The notes under the pieces: model-generated | The model's database searches: none | Told to the model about the DNA's origin: nothing | Seen by the model: only the letters and a program-made list of their open reading frames with translations | Position numbers and translations under genes: made by a program | In this document: piece after piece, positions 8,430 to 16,564 of the stretch | Numbering within the stretch: position 1 is the first letter of the stretch | Layout of the letters: every line of letters starts with the position of its first letter | Source: Rhizobiales bacterium NRL2 | GTDB taxonomy: Bacteria > Pseudomonadota > Alphaproteobacteria > Minwuiales > Minwuiaceae | Reading direction: 5' to 3' | NCBI GenBank assembly: GCA_001664005.1 | Contig: CP016093.1 | Location: 3,711,031-3,775,030 of the forward strand | DNA: 64,000 nucleotides

Positions 8430-8828
8430 TCAGCGTCCTTCGGGAAACGGGTTGCCGACGCCCAGCCACGCCCAGGCGGACTCGAGATCGAAGAACACTT
8501 CATAGATCACCGGCGAGTCGCGCGTTTCGGAGAGGGCGTCGAAAAGGCGGGCGAGCAGCATGTCGGCCTCGCTGTCGACCACCAGGGCCGTTCGCGGGTC
8601 CGGCCGGCTGGCCGCGGCCTCACGCGAGCGCGCCGCCACGCGCTTCAGATCCTCGACGTCGAGGCCGCTGAGATCGGCGCGGCGCAGGTCCCAGACGGCG
8701 CGCGGCGTGGCGTGGCGGCCGAAATGCGCATCGCCCGCATCGAGAAAGTCCTCGAACGTGACCCTGCCGCGCATGATGAAGAGGACGACACCGGCGTCGG
8801 CATCATGGCGCGTCTCCACATTCTTCAT
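8430..8828 (-). CDS. Small STAS/SpoIIAA-like protein, paralogue 2
   Basis: 132 residues starting MKNVETRHDADAGVV. It has the same pattern as its two neighbours: GVVLFIMRGRVTFEDFLDA, WDLRRADLSGLDVEDL (about 46), RTALVVDSEADMLLARLFDA (about 79) and the end VFFDLESAWAWLGV. The start codon is where homology with the paralogues begins; the longer frame is discarded. It is transcribed toward paralogue 1 and divergently from the PRC-barrel gene across 243 bp. The function is unknown. The STAS-like fold is inferred from pattern and length only. Confidence 0.8.
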   Translation of the reverse strand: MKNVETRHDADAGVVLFIMRGRVTFEDFLDAGDAHFGRHATPRAVWDLRRADLSGLDVEDLKRVAARSREAAASRPDPRTALVVDSEADMLLARLFDALSETRDSPVIYEVFFDLESAWAWLGVGNPFPEGR

Positions 8829-9071
8829 TCTACCGGCCCCACACTCCAACGAGCCACCGCCGCCATAGTGGCCCATGCGCCGGCGGACGAAAGCGATATC
8901 TGCGAACGAAGTCTCGAACGGATGCGACAGCCTGTCCGGGGGTGGCCCCGGTTGAAGCCGGCCGCCGTGCCGTCGAGGTAGAGGGCGCGAACGAACGATG
9001 CCTCGCGCCGCCGTCCCGAAACGGACGCAGGCGGAGGCCAAGTAGAGTAACGCGAGTAGAGGAACAACAAG

Positions 9072-10730
9072 ATGATCAAGCAACTCCTGGCCGCGACCGC
9101 GCTGGCCACCACACTCGCAACCGTTCCCGCGATTGCGCAGCAGCAGAACCAGAACGAGAACCAGAACCGGACGCCGCAGGCGACGCAGCAGGACCGCGCC
9201 ATGAATCAGGAGGTCCGCCAGTCCGTCCGCGAGATGGAACGCGCCGAGCGGAACCTCCGCCAGGCCGCCGAACGCGGTGTGGAGAAGGGCAGCCCGGAAG
9301 CCCGCGAACTGCAGAAGGAAGCCCGCGCGGCGTTCCAGAACCTGGACCGCGTGCTGGCCCGCATGGAGGGCGGTCAGATCAAGGCGACCGACGCCGAGAT
9401 CGTGGCCCGCGGACGCGCCAATCTGAAACAGACCATGCAGGACATGGAAGACGACATCGACGTGATCATTCTGGCCGACGCCCTGAACGCCGGGCAGCAG
9501 ACGCTGATGCGCGCGTCCGGACAGGACCGCGTGGGCATGAACGGCCGCAAGGGCGGCGCTGAAGTGACTGCCGGCGCGAAGGCCGATGCCGAAGCCGGCC
9601 CGCGCACCGCGGCCGAAGGCGAGGATGCCGAACTGGTGGTGGAGCAGCCGCCCGCGCAGGTCGAGGTCGAACAGACGCCGCCGCGGATCACCGTGGTCGA
9701 TCCGGAGCCCCGGGTGATCGTCGAGCAGGACCGCCCCGAGGTCAGCGTCAACCAGGCCAAGCCCGAGGTGAAGGTGCAGAAGGCGCAGCCCGAGATCGAG
9801 GTTGAGAGCGGCGGCAAGGCCGAGGTCACCATCAAGGAGACCGAACTGCCCGAGGACGTCGCCGTGAAGGCCCAGAACGACGAGGCCGAAACCGAGACCG
9901 AGACGGTGACGGTCGCCGAGCGCACCGAGAAGACGGTCCAGGAAGGCCAGCGCGGCGAGGTCCAGATCCAGCAGGACTCCTCGGAGGTCGAGGTCGAGCC
10001 GGGTGAGGCCGACGTGCAGGTCGTCGAGGGCGATCCCAATGTGACCGTCGAACAGCAGGCGCCCGACGTCGCCGTGAACCAGCCGCGGCCGGAAGTCAGC
10101 GTCGACCAGCCGGCGCCCGAGGTCGAGATCGAGGGCGAGACCGACGCGCAGGTCAGCGTCAGGGAAGCCGACCGTTCGGCAACCGAACAGCAGTCCGGGC
10201 AGCAGGCCATGCAGTCCGGGCAGCAGGCCATGGATCAGAGCGGCCAGACCGGGCAGCAGGAAGAAGAGCTCGAGGTCGCTGTGGTCGAAGGCGACGCCGA
10301 TGCCTCCGTCGAGGGTGGCGCCGGCATGGAGACCGGCATGAGCGATACCGACGCTGAAGCCACTGCCGAGGCCGAGGCCGCAGCGGGCGCCTCCGGCGAC
10401 CGGATGGTCCGCGAAACCGACCGCGCCGCCGAGGGCCGGATCGACGAGTTCAACGAGGAATGGGAACTGGTCGAAGCCGAGGACAATCAGGTCGTCGGCA
10501 TGGACGTCTACTCCTCCCGCGGCGACGAGGTCGGCGAGATCGAACGGGTTCTGCGTGACGAGAACGGCCAGATCGACGAGGTCGTGGTCGAGTTCGGCGG
10601 CTTCCTGGGTCTCGGCGATGAAGAAGTCGTCGTGCCGCAGGACCGCATGCGGATGGAGCCGGGCAATGACCGCGTCATCGTCGAGATGACCGAGGAAGAG
10701 CTCGAGCAGCTTCCCGAATATGTCGGGTGA
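9072..10730 (+). CDS. Secreted PRC-barrel protein with long acidic valine-rich repeat region
   Basis: 552 residues. Residues 1-22 form a signal peptide (MIKQLLAATALATTLATVPA, then IAQ). A Gln/Asn-rich and helical segment runs to about 170. From about 180 to 365 there is a low-complexity, Glu/Val-rich array of roughly ten-residue units of the form P-x-V-x-V-x-Q (for example RPEVSVNQ, RPEVSVDQ, APDVAVNQ) in two blocks separated by a helical acidic linker. The last 90 residues are a PRC barrel (VVGMDVYSSRGDEVGEIERV, GGFLGLGDEEVVVP). The ribosome site is AGAGGA. The protein is very acidic and probably periplasmic or extracellular. PRC barrels bind proteins or act in envelope and RNA contexts; the role here is unknown. 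Confidence 0.85.
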   Translation: MIKQLLAATALATTLATVPAIAQQQNQNENQNRTPQATQQDRAMNQEVRQSVREMERAERNLRQAAERGVEKGSPEARELQKEARAAFQNLDRVLARMEGGQIKATDAEIVARGRANLKQTMQDMEDDIDVIILADALNAGQQTLMRASGQDRVGMNGRKGGAEVTAGAKADAEAGPRTAAEGEDAELVVEQPPAQVEVEQTPPRITVVDPEPRVIVEQDRPEVSVNQAKPEVKVQKAQPEIEVESGGKAEVTIKETELPEDVAVKAQNDEAETETETVTVAERTEKTVQEGQRGEVQIQQDSSEVEVEPGEADVQVVEGDPNVTVEQQAPDVAVNQPRPEVSVDQPAPEVEIEGETDAQVSVREADRSATEQQSGQQAMQSGQQAMDQSGQTGQQEEELEVAVVEGDADASVEGGAGMETGMSDTDAEATAEAEAAAGASGDRMVRETDRAAEGRIDEFNEEWELVEAEDNQVVGMDVYSSRGDEVGEIERVLRDENGQIDEVVVEFGGFLGLGDEEVVVPQDRMRMEPGNDRVIVEMTEEELEQLPEYVG

Positions 10731-10754
10731 TCACCCGCAGTCGGCGTGAAGCCC

Positions 10755-10792
10755 TGGGGCGTCGGGTTCGACCCGGCGGCGCCCCTTTTTTT
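10755..10792 (+). terminator. Rho-independent terminator of the PRC-barrel gene
   Basis: A GGGGC...GCCCC stem-loop with an inner TCGGG-TTCG-ACCCG stem is followed immediately by seven T residues, 25 bp after the stop codon. This is the clearest intrinsic terminator in the window. Confidence 0.85.
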
Positions 10793-10804
10793 CTGCCATG
10801 ACGG

Positions 10805-11230
10805 TCAGCCGGACTTGTCGAAGGCGTTCTCCACGCCGAACCACGCGAAGGCCGGCGGCAGATGGTAGAAGACGCGATGCTCGATCGGCGAACGCCCGGT
10901 TTCGGACAGCGCATCATATACCTTGCCGAGCAGGTAATTGGTCTCGTCCCGCATCACCAGGGCTGTCCGTGGTTCCCGGCGCGCGGCGCTGGCCGCCGCG
11001 GAACGGCGGGAAATTTCCATCAGGTCCGGAACGCTCAACGCATTGAGATCGACGCGGCGGAAATCCCAGATGGCGAAGCGGCAGGTCGGGTGCTCCTGGA
11101 AATGACGCTCCAGCGCTTCGAAGATGGCGGCGGCGGACGTCTGTCCCCAGAGGCGGAACATGACCACGTCGGTCGCCGGGTCGTACCGCGCCTCCACATG
11201 CGCCAGATCGGAACCCATTCCCACACCCAC
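10805..11230 (-). CDS. Small STAS/SpoIIAA-like protein, paralogue 3
   Basis: 141 residues from MGVGMGSDLAHVEA (a start four codons later is equally possible). It shares with paralogues 1 and 2: DVVMFRLWGQ, AIWDFRRVDLNALSVPDL (about 53), RTALVMRDETNYLLGKVYDA (about 88), ALSETGRSP and the C-terminal HRVFYHLPPAFAWFGV. It is closest to paralogue 2, with DALSET(R/G)xSP in common. It converges on the PRC-barrel terminator. No catalytic residues are visible. A role as a regulatory STAS-like protein is inference. Confidence 0.8.
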   Translation of the reverse strand: MGVGMGSDLAHVEARYDPATDVVMFRLWGQTSAAAIFEALERHFQEHPTCRFAIWDFRRVDLNALSVPDLMEISRRSAAASAARREPRTALVMRDETNYLLGKVYDALSETGRSPIEHRVFYHLPPAFAWFGVENAFDKSG

Positions 11231-11331
11231 GGCTTCGGTTGCACAACTGCCCGCAGTCTATCCTCAATGTGGCAATCGTCCCAGCGCGCGGACGCATGGC
11301 TGGTTCACGTCCCCGCGCGGCGCCCGGAGGT

Positions 11332-12090
11332 TCAGTGCGTCGGCGCGGCCGCCAGCATCAGCCGCCGGTTCATCCGGATCATGTCGCGGACCTCCCGCAC
11401 ATAGGCCAGGCCGCGTTCCGAATAGCGCGCCAGTCCGCCGGCGAGCGCGAGCCCCGTGGGTTCCTCCAGCTCCGCGCGGAGGCGCGCCCGCTCCGTGCGG
11501 AGATCGCCATAGGCGGGCTGGGTGTTGATGTTGTGCAGATAGGCCCGGACCGAGCGGTTCACGCTGCCGAAGGTCGCGACCTCATGAGCCTTGCCCGCGG
11601 CGCGGCGCAGCGGGACCAGCCCGCAGCCCTCCCGGAAACACCACTGGCCGAACATGTTGTTGCCCGACCGCGCGAAGCGGGACTGGCCCCAGCCCGACTC
11701 CTTCGCCGCCTGGGCCAGCACCAGGGTGATCGGCACCGTGTCGACGCGGGCTAGCAGTTCGTCCCACTCCCGGCCCGTCCAGTCCACGCCGTAGCGCGCC
11801 GCCGCCTCCTCCACCCAGCCGCCGGACTTCCCCGCCTGGCTCGCCGCCAGCAGGCGCCCGCGCAGCTTGGCAATGCGCGCGTTCTCGGCGCGGACGATGG
11901 GCCGCAAGGTGTCGAAGAAGATCCGCTTCCGGGTCACCGCATCGATATCGGGCGGATAGAGTATGTCGGCGGCCACGATCACCGGCGCGCCGTGGCCCTC
12001 GTCCAGCGTGGCGTAGTGGCGCTGGGCGCTCCACAGCGACATGACGGCGACGAACAGGCCGAGCGCGATGAGACAGGTCGAGTTTCGCAT
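11332..12090 (-). CDS. Bax-like glucosaminidase-domain protein, membrane-anchored
   Basis: 252 residues from MRNSTCLIALGLFVAVMSLW, whose N-terminal hydrophobic stretch is a signal anchor; an ATG eight codons upstream is an alternative. The C-terminal half is a Bax/FlgJ-type N-acetylglucosaminidase domain cleaving peptidoglycan glycan strands: VPITLVLAQAAKESGWGQSR with the probable catalytic Glu in AKESGWG, SGNNMFGQWCF, then YLHNINTQPAYGDLR. Family members are periplasmic. It lies just downstream of gshA on the same strand, 41 bp away, so they may be co-transcribed. Confidence 0.88.
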   Translation of the reverse strand: MRNSTCLIALGLFVAVMSLWSAQRHYATLDEGHGAPVIVAADILYPPDIDAVTRKRIFFDTLRPIVRAENARIAKLRGRLLAASQAGKSGGWVEEAAARYGVDWTGREWDELLARVDTVPITLVLAQAAKESGWGQSRFARSGNNMFGQWCFREGCGLVPLRRAAGKAHEVATFGSVNRSVRAYLHNINTQPAYGDLRTERARLRAELEEPTGLALAGGLARYSERGLAYVREVRDMIRMNRRLMLAAAPTH

Positions 12091-12131
12091 GGGGACCGAC
12101 CATCCGGCGGGCATGCGGCGGAATCAAGGCC

Positions 12132-13517
12132 TCAGTATGCGTACTCGGTGAATACGCGGTTGATGTCGCCGCCCCAGGGGCCTTCGTATTTCTGCAGCAG
12201 TTCCTGGGCCAGCGAGCGGTTGTCGTCGACGAGCTGGCGCAGGGTGCCGAGGAAGTGGCGCTCGTCCTGGCCCATGGAATCGTTCGTCGCCCGCGCCTGG
12301 AGTCCCTTGTCGGCGATGCAGAGCATGTCAGCGGCGAGGTCGCGCACGGTGCGCCCATCCGGGCTCGGCGCGTCGAAGCCCAGCTTCGGCACCTCGGCGC
12401 GGAGGCGATCCACATCGGCCGGCGTCCATCCCTTGATCAAATCGAGCGCCGCGTTCTGCGCCCGCTCGTCATAGAGCAGACCGACCCAGAGCGCCGGCAG
12501 GGCGCAGATCCGGGCCCACGGGCCGCCGTCGGCACCGCGCATCTCCAGGAACTTCTTCATCCGCACTTCGGTGAAGATGGTCGTCAGATGGTTGTCCCAG
12601 TCCTTCATCGTCGGCTTCTCGCCGGGCCGGGCCGGCAGGCGGCCGTCGAGGAAGTCGCGGAAGGACTGCCCCGCCGCGTTCACGTACTGCCCGTCGCGGT
12701 GGATGAAGTACATCGGCACGTCGAGGGCGTAGTCGACATAGCGCTCGAAGCCGAAACCGTCCTCGAAGACGAAGGGCAGGTTGCCGCAGCGCTCCGGATC
12801 TGTGTCGGTCCAGACCTGGCTGCGCAGGCTGAGCAGTCCGCCGGGCTTGCCCTCCTTGAACGGCGAGGCGGCGAACAGCGCCGTCGCCACCGGCTGCAGC
12901 GCCATGCCGATCCGGAACTTCTCGCGCATGTCGGCTTCGGAGCCGAAGTCCAGGTTCACCTGGATGGTGCAGGTGCGGTACATCATGTCGAGGCCCAGAT
13001 TGCCCTTCGTCGGCATGTAGGCCTTCATGATGTCGTAGCGGGCCTTCGGCATGGTGTCGAAGTCCTCGCGCCGCCCGGTCGGGTGGAAGCCGAGGCCCAG
13101 GAAGCCGACGCCGATCTCGGCGGCGACCTCCTTCACCTGGGCCAGGTGCGTGTTCACCTCAGCACAGGTCTCGTGCAGCGTCTTCAGCGGCGCGCCGGAG
13201 AGCTCGAACTGCCCGCCCGGCTCCAGGCTGATGGTCTGACCGTCCATGTGCAGGGCGATGACATAGCCGCCCTCGACGATCGGCTCCCAGCCAAATCGGG
13301 CCAGGCCGTCGAACATGGCCTTCACGCCCTTCGGGCCCTCATAGGGAATGGGCTGCAGCGTCTCCAGATCGAAGCCGAACTTCTCGTGCTCCGTGCCGAT
13401 CCGCCAGTTCTCGCGCGGCTTCGACCCGCTCTCGATATAGGCCACGAGCTGATCGCGGCTCTCGACCACGGTGGTGGAGAGGGTTCGCCCCTCCTCCGAA
13501 TCGATCATGGTCGACAT
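12132..13517 (-). CDS. gshA: Glutamate-cysteine ligase, plant/alphaproteobacterial type
   Basis: 461 residues. First step of glutathione synthesis: ATP-dependent ligation of glutamate to cysteine, in the cytoplasm. Visible hallmarks: IGTEHEKFGFD (about 41), ISLEPGGQFELSGAP (about 97), GLGFHPTGRREDFDTMPKARY, MYRTCTIQVNLDF and PALWVGLLYD. This is the class 3 ligase shared by plants and alphaproteobacteria, normally redox-regulated in plants. It follows rsmE by 62 bp on the same strand, the common alphaproteobacterial order. An AGGTTCG-C-CGAACCT inverted repeat lies in that gap. Confidence 0.96.
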   Translation of the reverse strand: MSTMIDSEEGRTLSTTVVESRDQLVAYIESGSKPRENWRIGTEHEKFGFDLETLQPIPYEGPKGVKAMFDGLARFGWEPIVEGGYVIALHMDGQTISLEPGGQFELSGAPLKTLHETCAEVNTHLAQVKEVAAEIGVGFLGLGFHPTGRREDFDTMPKARYDIMKAYMPTKGNLGLDMMYRTCTIQVNLDFGSEADMREKFRIGMALQPVATALFAASPFKEGKPGGLLSLRSQVWTDTDPERCGNLPFVFEDGFGFERYVDYALDVPMYFIHRDGQYVNAAGQSFRDFLDGRLPARPGEKPTMKDWDNHLTTIFTEVRMKKFLEMRGADGGPWARICALPALWVGLLYDERAQNAALDLIKGWTPADVDRLRAEVPKLGFDAPSPDGRTVRDLAADMLCIADKGLQARATNDSMGQDERHFLGTLRQLVDDNRSLAQELLQKYEGPWGGDINRVFTEYAY

Positions 13518-13540
13518 GTATGGCTCCGTCTTGGCTCCCC

Positions 13541-13555
13541 AGGTTCGCCGAACCT
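13541..13555. promoter_or_regulatory. Perfect 7-bp inverted repeat upstream of gshA
   Basis: AGGTTCG-C-CGAACCT is 24 bp in front of the gshA start, between rsmE and gshA. It could be an operator or a small mRNA hairpin. No T-tract follows, so it is not a terminator. Confidence 0.35.
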
Positions 13556-13579
13556 AGGGCGGATTCGTGAAAAAAGGAA

Positions 13580-14341
13580 TCAGGGCGCATCGTCGCTCTG
13601 GCCGCCGTCGCCTCCCCGCCAGTCGCCGAGATGCGCCTGCCAGAGCGCGAGCGCGGCGAAGCAGGCGGTATCGGCGCGCAGCAGCCGGGGCCCCAGGCTG
13701 ACCGGCAGCGCCTGCGGCAGGGCCCGGACCAGGTCCTGTTCCGCCGGTGCGAAGCCGCCTTCCGGCCCGATCAGCACCGCCCATCTGCCGCCCGGTTCCG
13801 CCGCCGCCAAAGCCCGCGCGACCGGCGCGGCGCCGGCGCGTTCGTCGGCATAGAGCAGCCGCCGGTCCGCCGGCCAGCGGGCGATCGCGTCGCCGAGAGG
13901 CTCGGGCTCGCGCACCAGCGGCAGGGTCAGCCGCTCGCACTGCTCGGCCGCCTCGACGGCGTTGGCCTGAAGCCGTTCGACATTGACGCGGGCGACCACC
14001 GTGCGCTCGGTCAGCACGGGCCGGATCTCGGCGCAGCCCAGTTCCGACGCCTTCTCGGCGATGGCGTCGACGCGGCGGCCCTTGATCGGCGCGAACAGCA
14101 GCCAGAGATCGGGTTCCACCGCCTGGCGCCTGAGGTGCTCGCCGACGGACAGCGTCATGCGGTTCTTCGAGACCTGATCGACCGCCGCGCGCCACTCGCC
14201 GTCGCGGCCGTTGAACAGCTTCACCGCCGCGCCCGCGCCCAGCCGCATGACATTGCGCAGATAGTGCGCCTGGTGCTTCTGCAGTTCGATCTCGACGCCG
14301 GGGCCGAGATCGGCGTCCACATGCAGTCGGGGTTCGGTCAT
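13580..14341 (-). CDS. rsmE: 16S rRNA (uracil-1498-N3)-methyltransferase
   Basis: 253-residue SPOUT-class methyltransferase that modifies U1498 of 16S rRNA using S-adenosylmethionine. Seen: N-terminal PUA-like region with HQAHYLRNVMRLGAG, LLFAPIKGRRVDAIAEKASELG (about 90), TERTVVAR, EQCERLTLPLV, and the C-terminal trefoil knot with VLIGPEGGFAPAEQD and LGPRLLRADTA. The chosen ATG (MTEPRLHV) has a GGAAGGA ribosome site; the longer frame lacks homology. It is first in a probable operon with gshA and divergent from the crotonase gene. Confidence 0.95.
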   Translation of the reverse strand: MTEPRLHVDADLGPGVEIELQKHQAHYLRNVMRLGAGAAVKLFNGRDGEWRAAVDQVSKNRMTLSVGEHLRRQAVEPDLWLLFAPIKGRRVDAIAEKASELGCAEIRPVLTERTVVARVNVERLQANAVEAAEQCERLTLPLVREPEPLGDAIARWPADRRLLYADERAGAAPVARALAAAEPGGRWAVLIGPEGGFAPAEQDLVRALPQALPVSLGPRLLRADTACFAALALWQAHLGDWRGGDGGQSDDAP

Positions 14342-14526
14342 CGGCTGTCCTTCCGGGGGAGCGTTCGTCATCGAATAGGCCGCGACGCCGGACGGCGCAA
14401 CCGGGGCGGCGGGGCATGCACTGACGCTGGCGCATGGCTCCATCACAGGCAGACACTGTGAAATTGCCTCCGTCCGCCCTATTATCGGGGGCAGAGCAAG
14501 TTCACGCTGGATCTGGGAGGAATCCG

Positions 14527-15339
14527 ATGAGTGCAGCCGCCGAGGCCGCGACCCCGAACGAGGACATCCTGCTGCGGGAGGACCGCGGCGGGATCGCCTG
14601 GATCACCCTCAACCGCCCCAACGCCTTCAACAGCCTGTCGCGCCCGCTGATCGCGCGGCTGCAGGAGGAGCTGGACCGCATGGCCGACGACCCGTCGGTG
14701 CGGGTCATCGTGCTCGCCGGCGCGGGCCGGGGCTTCTGCGCCGGCCACGACCTGCGGGAAGTGCGCGGCAACCAGGACAACCAGCCCTTCATCAAGGAAC
14801 TGGTCGGCGCCTGCTCCAACATGATGCAGACGATCGTCCATCACCCGAAGCCGGTGATCGCACGCGTGCACGGCATCGCCACCGCCGCAGGCTGCCAGCT
14901 GGTGGCCAGCTGCGACCTCGCCATCGCCGAGGACGGCGCGCGCTTCGCGACGCCGGGCGTCAATATCGGCCTGTTCTGCCATACGCCAATGGTGGCGCTG
15001 TCGCGCAACGTCTCGCGCAAGCACGCCATGGAGATGCTGCTGACCGGGGAGATGATGGAGGCCGACGACGCCGTCCGCTTCGGCCTGATCAACCGCGCCG
15101 TCCCGGCCGGGAAGCTGGACGAGGCGGTGATGGAGATGGCGGGCCGGATCGCCTCCAAGTCCTCCTACACGCTGAAGATCGGCAAGCGCGCCTTCTACGA
15201 CCAGCTGGAACAGCCGGACCTGAAGAGCGCCTATGACCACGCCTCTATCACCATGGTGGAGAACATGGCCGCGCGCGACGCCGCCGAGGGCATCCAGGCC
15301 TTCATCGACAAGCGCGAGCCCCAGTGGGAGGACCGCTGA
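14527..15339 (+). CDS. Enoyl-CoA hydratase/isomerase-family protein, ECHDC3-like, lacking both catalytic glutamates
   Basis: 270-residue crotonase-fold protein from an ATG after GGGAGGAATCCG. The oxyanion-hole segments are present (GAGRGFCAGHDLREV, about 74). At the two hydratase glutamates the sequence has Gln (TAAGCQLVASCDLAIA) and Gly (FATPGVNIGLFCHTP). Those two segments match the mammalian ECHDC3 subgroup, for which ordinary hydratase activity is doubtful. It probably acts on acyl-CoA, but the reaction is unknown. It is followed 4 bp later by a CoA-binding protein gene, so they are co-transcribed. Confidence 0.9.
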   Translation: MSAAAEAATPNEDILLREDRGGIAWITLNRPNAFNSLSRPLIARLQEELDRMADDPSVRVIVLAGAGRGFCAGHDLREVRGNQDNQPFIKELVGACSNMMQTIVHHPKPVIARVHGIATAAGCQLVASCDLAIAEDGARFATPGVNIGLFCHTPMVALSRNVSRKHAMEMLLTGEMMEADDAVRFGLINRAVPAGKLDEAVMEMAGRIASKSSYTLKIGKRAFYDQLEQPDLKSAYDHASITMVENMAARDAAEGIQAFIDKREPQWEDR

Positions 15340-15343
15340 GGCC

Positions 15344-15856
15344 ATGGCCGACACCGCAGCCCCCGCCACGCCGGACGAAGTCTATCCGGACGACGAGATC
15401 CGCCGCGTCCTGCGCGATACGAAGACCATCGCCATGGTCGGCGCCTCGGCCAACTGGAACCGGCCCAGCTATTTCGCCATGAAGTACCTGCAGGCGAAGG
15501 GCTACCGCGTCATCCCGGTGAACCCGAAAGAGGCGGCGGCGGGCAACGAGATCCTGGGCGAGAAGGCCGTGGCCTCGCTGGCCGAGATCGGCGTACCCGT
15601 CGACATGGTCGACTGCTTCCGCAATTCGGACGCCATCCCGCCCATCGCCGACGACGCCATCGGCATCGGCGCGAAGACGCTCTGGCTGCAGCTCGGCGTG
15701 CGCCATGACGGCGCGGCGGAGAAGGCCCGCGCCGCCGGGCTCACCGTGATCCAGAACCGCTGCCCGAAGATCGAGTACGGCCGCCTCTCGGGCGAGATCG
15801 GCTGGATGGGCGTCAACACCGGCGTCATCTCGTCGAGGCGGAGCCGGCGGGTGTAG
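15344..15856 (+). CDS. CoA-binding (Rossmann) domain protein, YccU-like
   Basis: 170-residue protein with a single CoA_binding domain resembling the N-terminal half of succinyl-CoA ligase alpha. Seen: DEIRRVLRDTKTIAMVGAS, RPSYFAMKYLQAKGYRVIPVNP, EILGEKAVASLAEIGVPVDMVD and VIQNRCPKIEYGRL near the end. Such small proteins bind CoA or acyl-CoA but lack the ligase half; some bacterial relatives affect stress survival. It sits between the ECHDC3-like gene and a carboxymuconolactone-decarboxylase-family gene, probably one operon. Confidence 0.9.
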   Translation: MADTAAPATPDEVYPDDEIRRVLRDTKTIAMVGASANWNRPSYFAMKYLQAKGYRVIPVNPKEAAAGNEILGEKAVASLAEIGVPVDMVDCFRNSDAIPPIADDAIGIGAKTLWLQLGVRHDGAAEKARAAGLTVIQNRCPKIEYGRLSGEIGWMGVNTGVISSRRSRRV

Positions 15857-15897
15857 CCCGCAGCTCCATCGCGGCGGGCCAAGGGGAGGAAACCGCC

Positions 15898-16443
15898 ATG
15901 AAACACGACCGCATCGTCGAACCCGTCAGCCTGCGGAACGCGGAGCCGGAGGCCCGCGCCGTCCTTGATCGCCTCCGCAAGGACTGGGCGAAGGTGCCCG
16001 TCTCCTTCGCCTTCATGGCCGCCCAGCCGAAGGCGCTCGACGCCTTCGCCACCTACGCGAAGGAAGTCATCTACAACGGCCCGCTGGACCCGAAGATCCG
16101 CGAACTCGCCTATCTCCGCACGGCGCAGCTCGCCGGCTGCAGGCTCTGCGTCGCCAATCACACGGCGGCGGCGCGGGACGCCGGCGTCGAGGACGCGAAG
16201 ATCGAGAACATCGACCGTTCCGCCGACAGCGGCGCCTTCAGCGATCTCGAGAAAGCCGTGCTGCGCTTCGCCGAGCACGTGGCGTCGAAACCGGGCAAGG
16301 CGCCCGCCGACCTGCTGGCGGAACTGCACGCAGGGCTCGGCAATGACGGCGTGGTGGCGCTGACCCAGGTGATCGGCCTCGCCAACCTGTTCTCGCGCTT
16401 CAACAACGCGCTGCACACCTATTCGGACGCCGATATCGGGTAG
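15898..16443 (+). CDS. Carboxymuconolactone decarboxylase/AhpD-family protein
   Basis: 181 residues. AhpD-like all-helical fold with the redox motif in LAGCRLCVANHTAAARDAG (CxxC plus His, about residues 81-90), suggesting alkylhydroperoxidase-type or thiol chemistry rather than true decarboxylation. Other landmarks: MAAQPKALDAFATYAKEV, LDPKIRELAYLRTAQLA and LTQVIGLANLFSRFNN. It comes 41 bp after the CoA-binding gene with a GGGGAGGAAACC ribosome site. The substrate is unknown. Confidence 0.88.
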   Translation: MKHDRIVEPVSLRNAEPEARAVLDRLRKDWAKVPVSFAFMAAQPKALDAFATYAKEVIYNGPLDPKIRELAYLRTAQLAGCRLCVANHTAAARDAGVEDAKIENIDRSADSGAFSDLEKAVLRFAEHVASKPGKAPADLLAELHAGLGNDGVVALTQVIGLANLFSRFNNALHTYSDADIG

Positions 16444-16454
16444 CCGGGGCGTTT

Positions 16455-16486
16455 CTTGCCACACAGTATAATTACCGTGTGGCAAG
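16455..16486. promoter_or_regulatory. Perfect 10-bp inverted repeat enclosing TATAAT, upstream of the sulfhydrylase gene
   Basis: CTTGCCACAC, a 12-nt spacer, then GTGTGGCAAG. The spacer holds TATAAT (16467-16472). It starts 11 bp after the preceding stop and about 80 bp before the sulfhydrylase ATG. No T-run follows, so it is more likely an operator over a promoter than a terminator. The regulator is not identified. Confidence 0.55.
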
Positions 16487-16564
16487 GTCGTTCCAACCCG
16501 CCGCATTGCGCTTTGCCCCCTGCCCCGCCATGCTCCGGGCGTCGGCAATCGGGGGAGGGACGGC

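Noticed and set aside
12255-13853. 532-codon plus-strand ORF opposite gshA and rsmE
   Set aside because: A shadow frame of two well-supported genes.
16487-16564. SAM-type riboswitch before the sulfhydrylase
   Set aside because: I looked for the SAM-II and SAM/SAH consensus elements and could not see them. The inverted repeat upstream is a better regulatory candidate.
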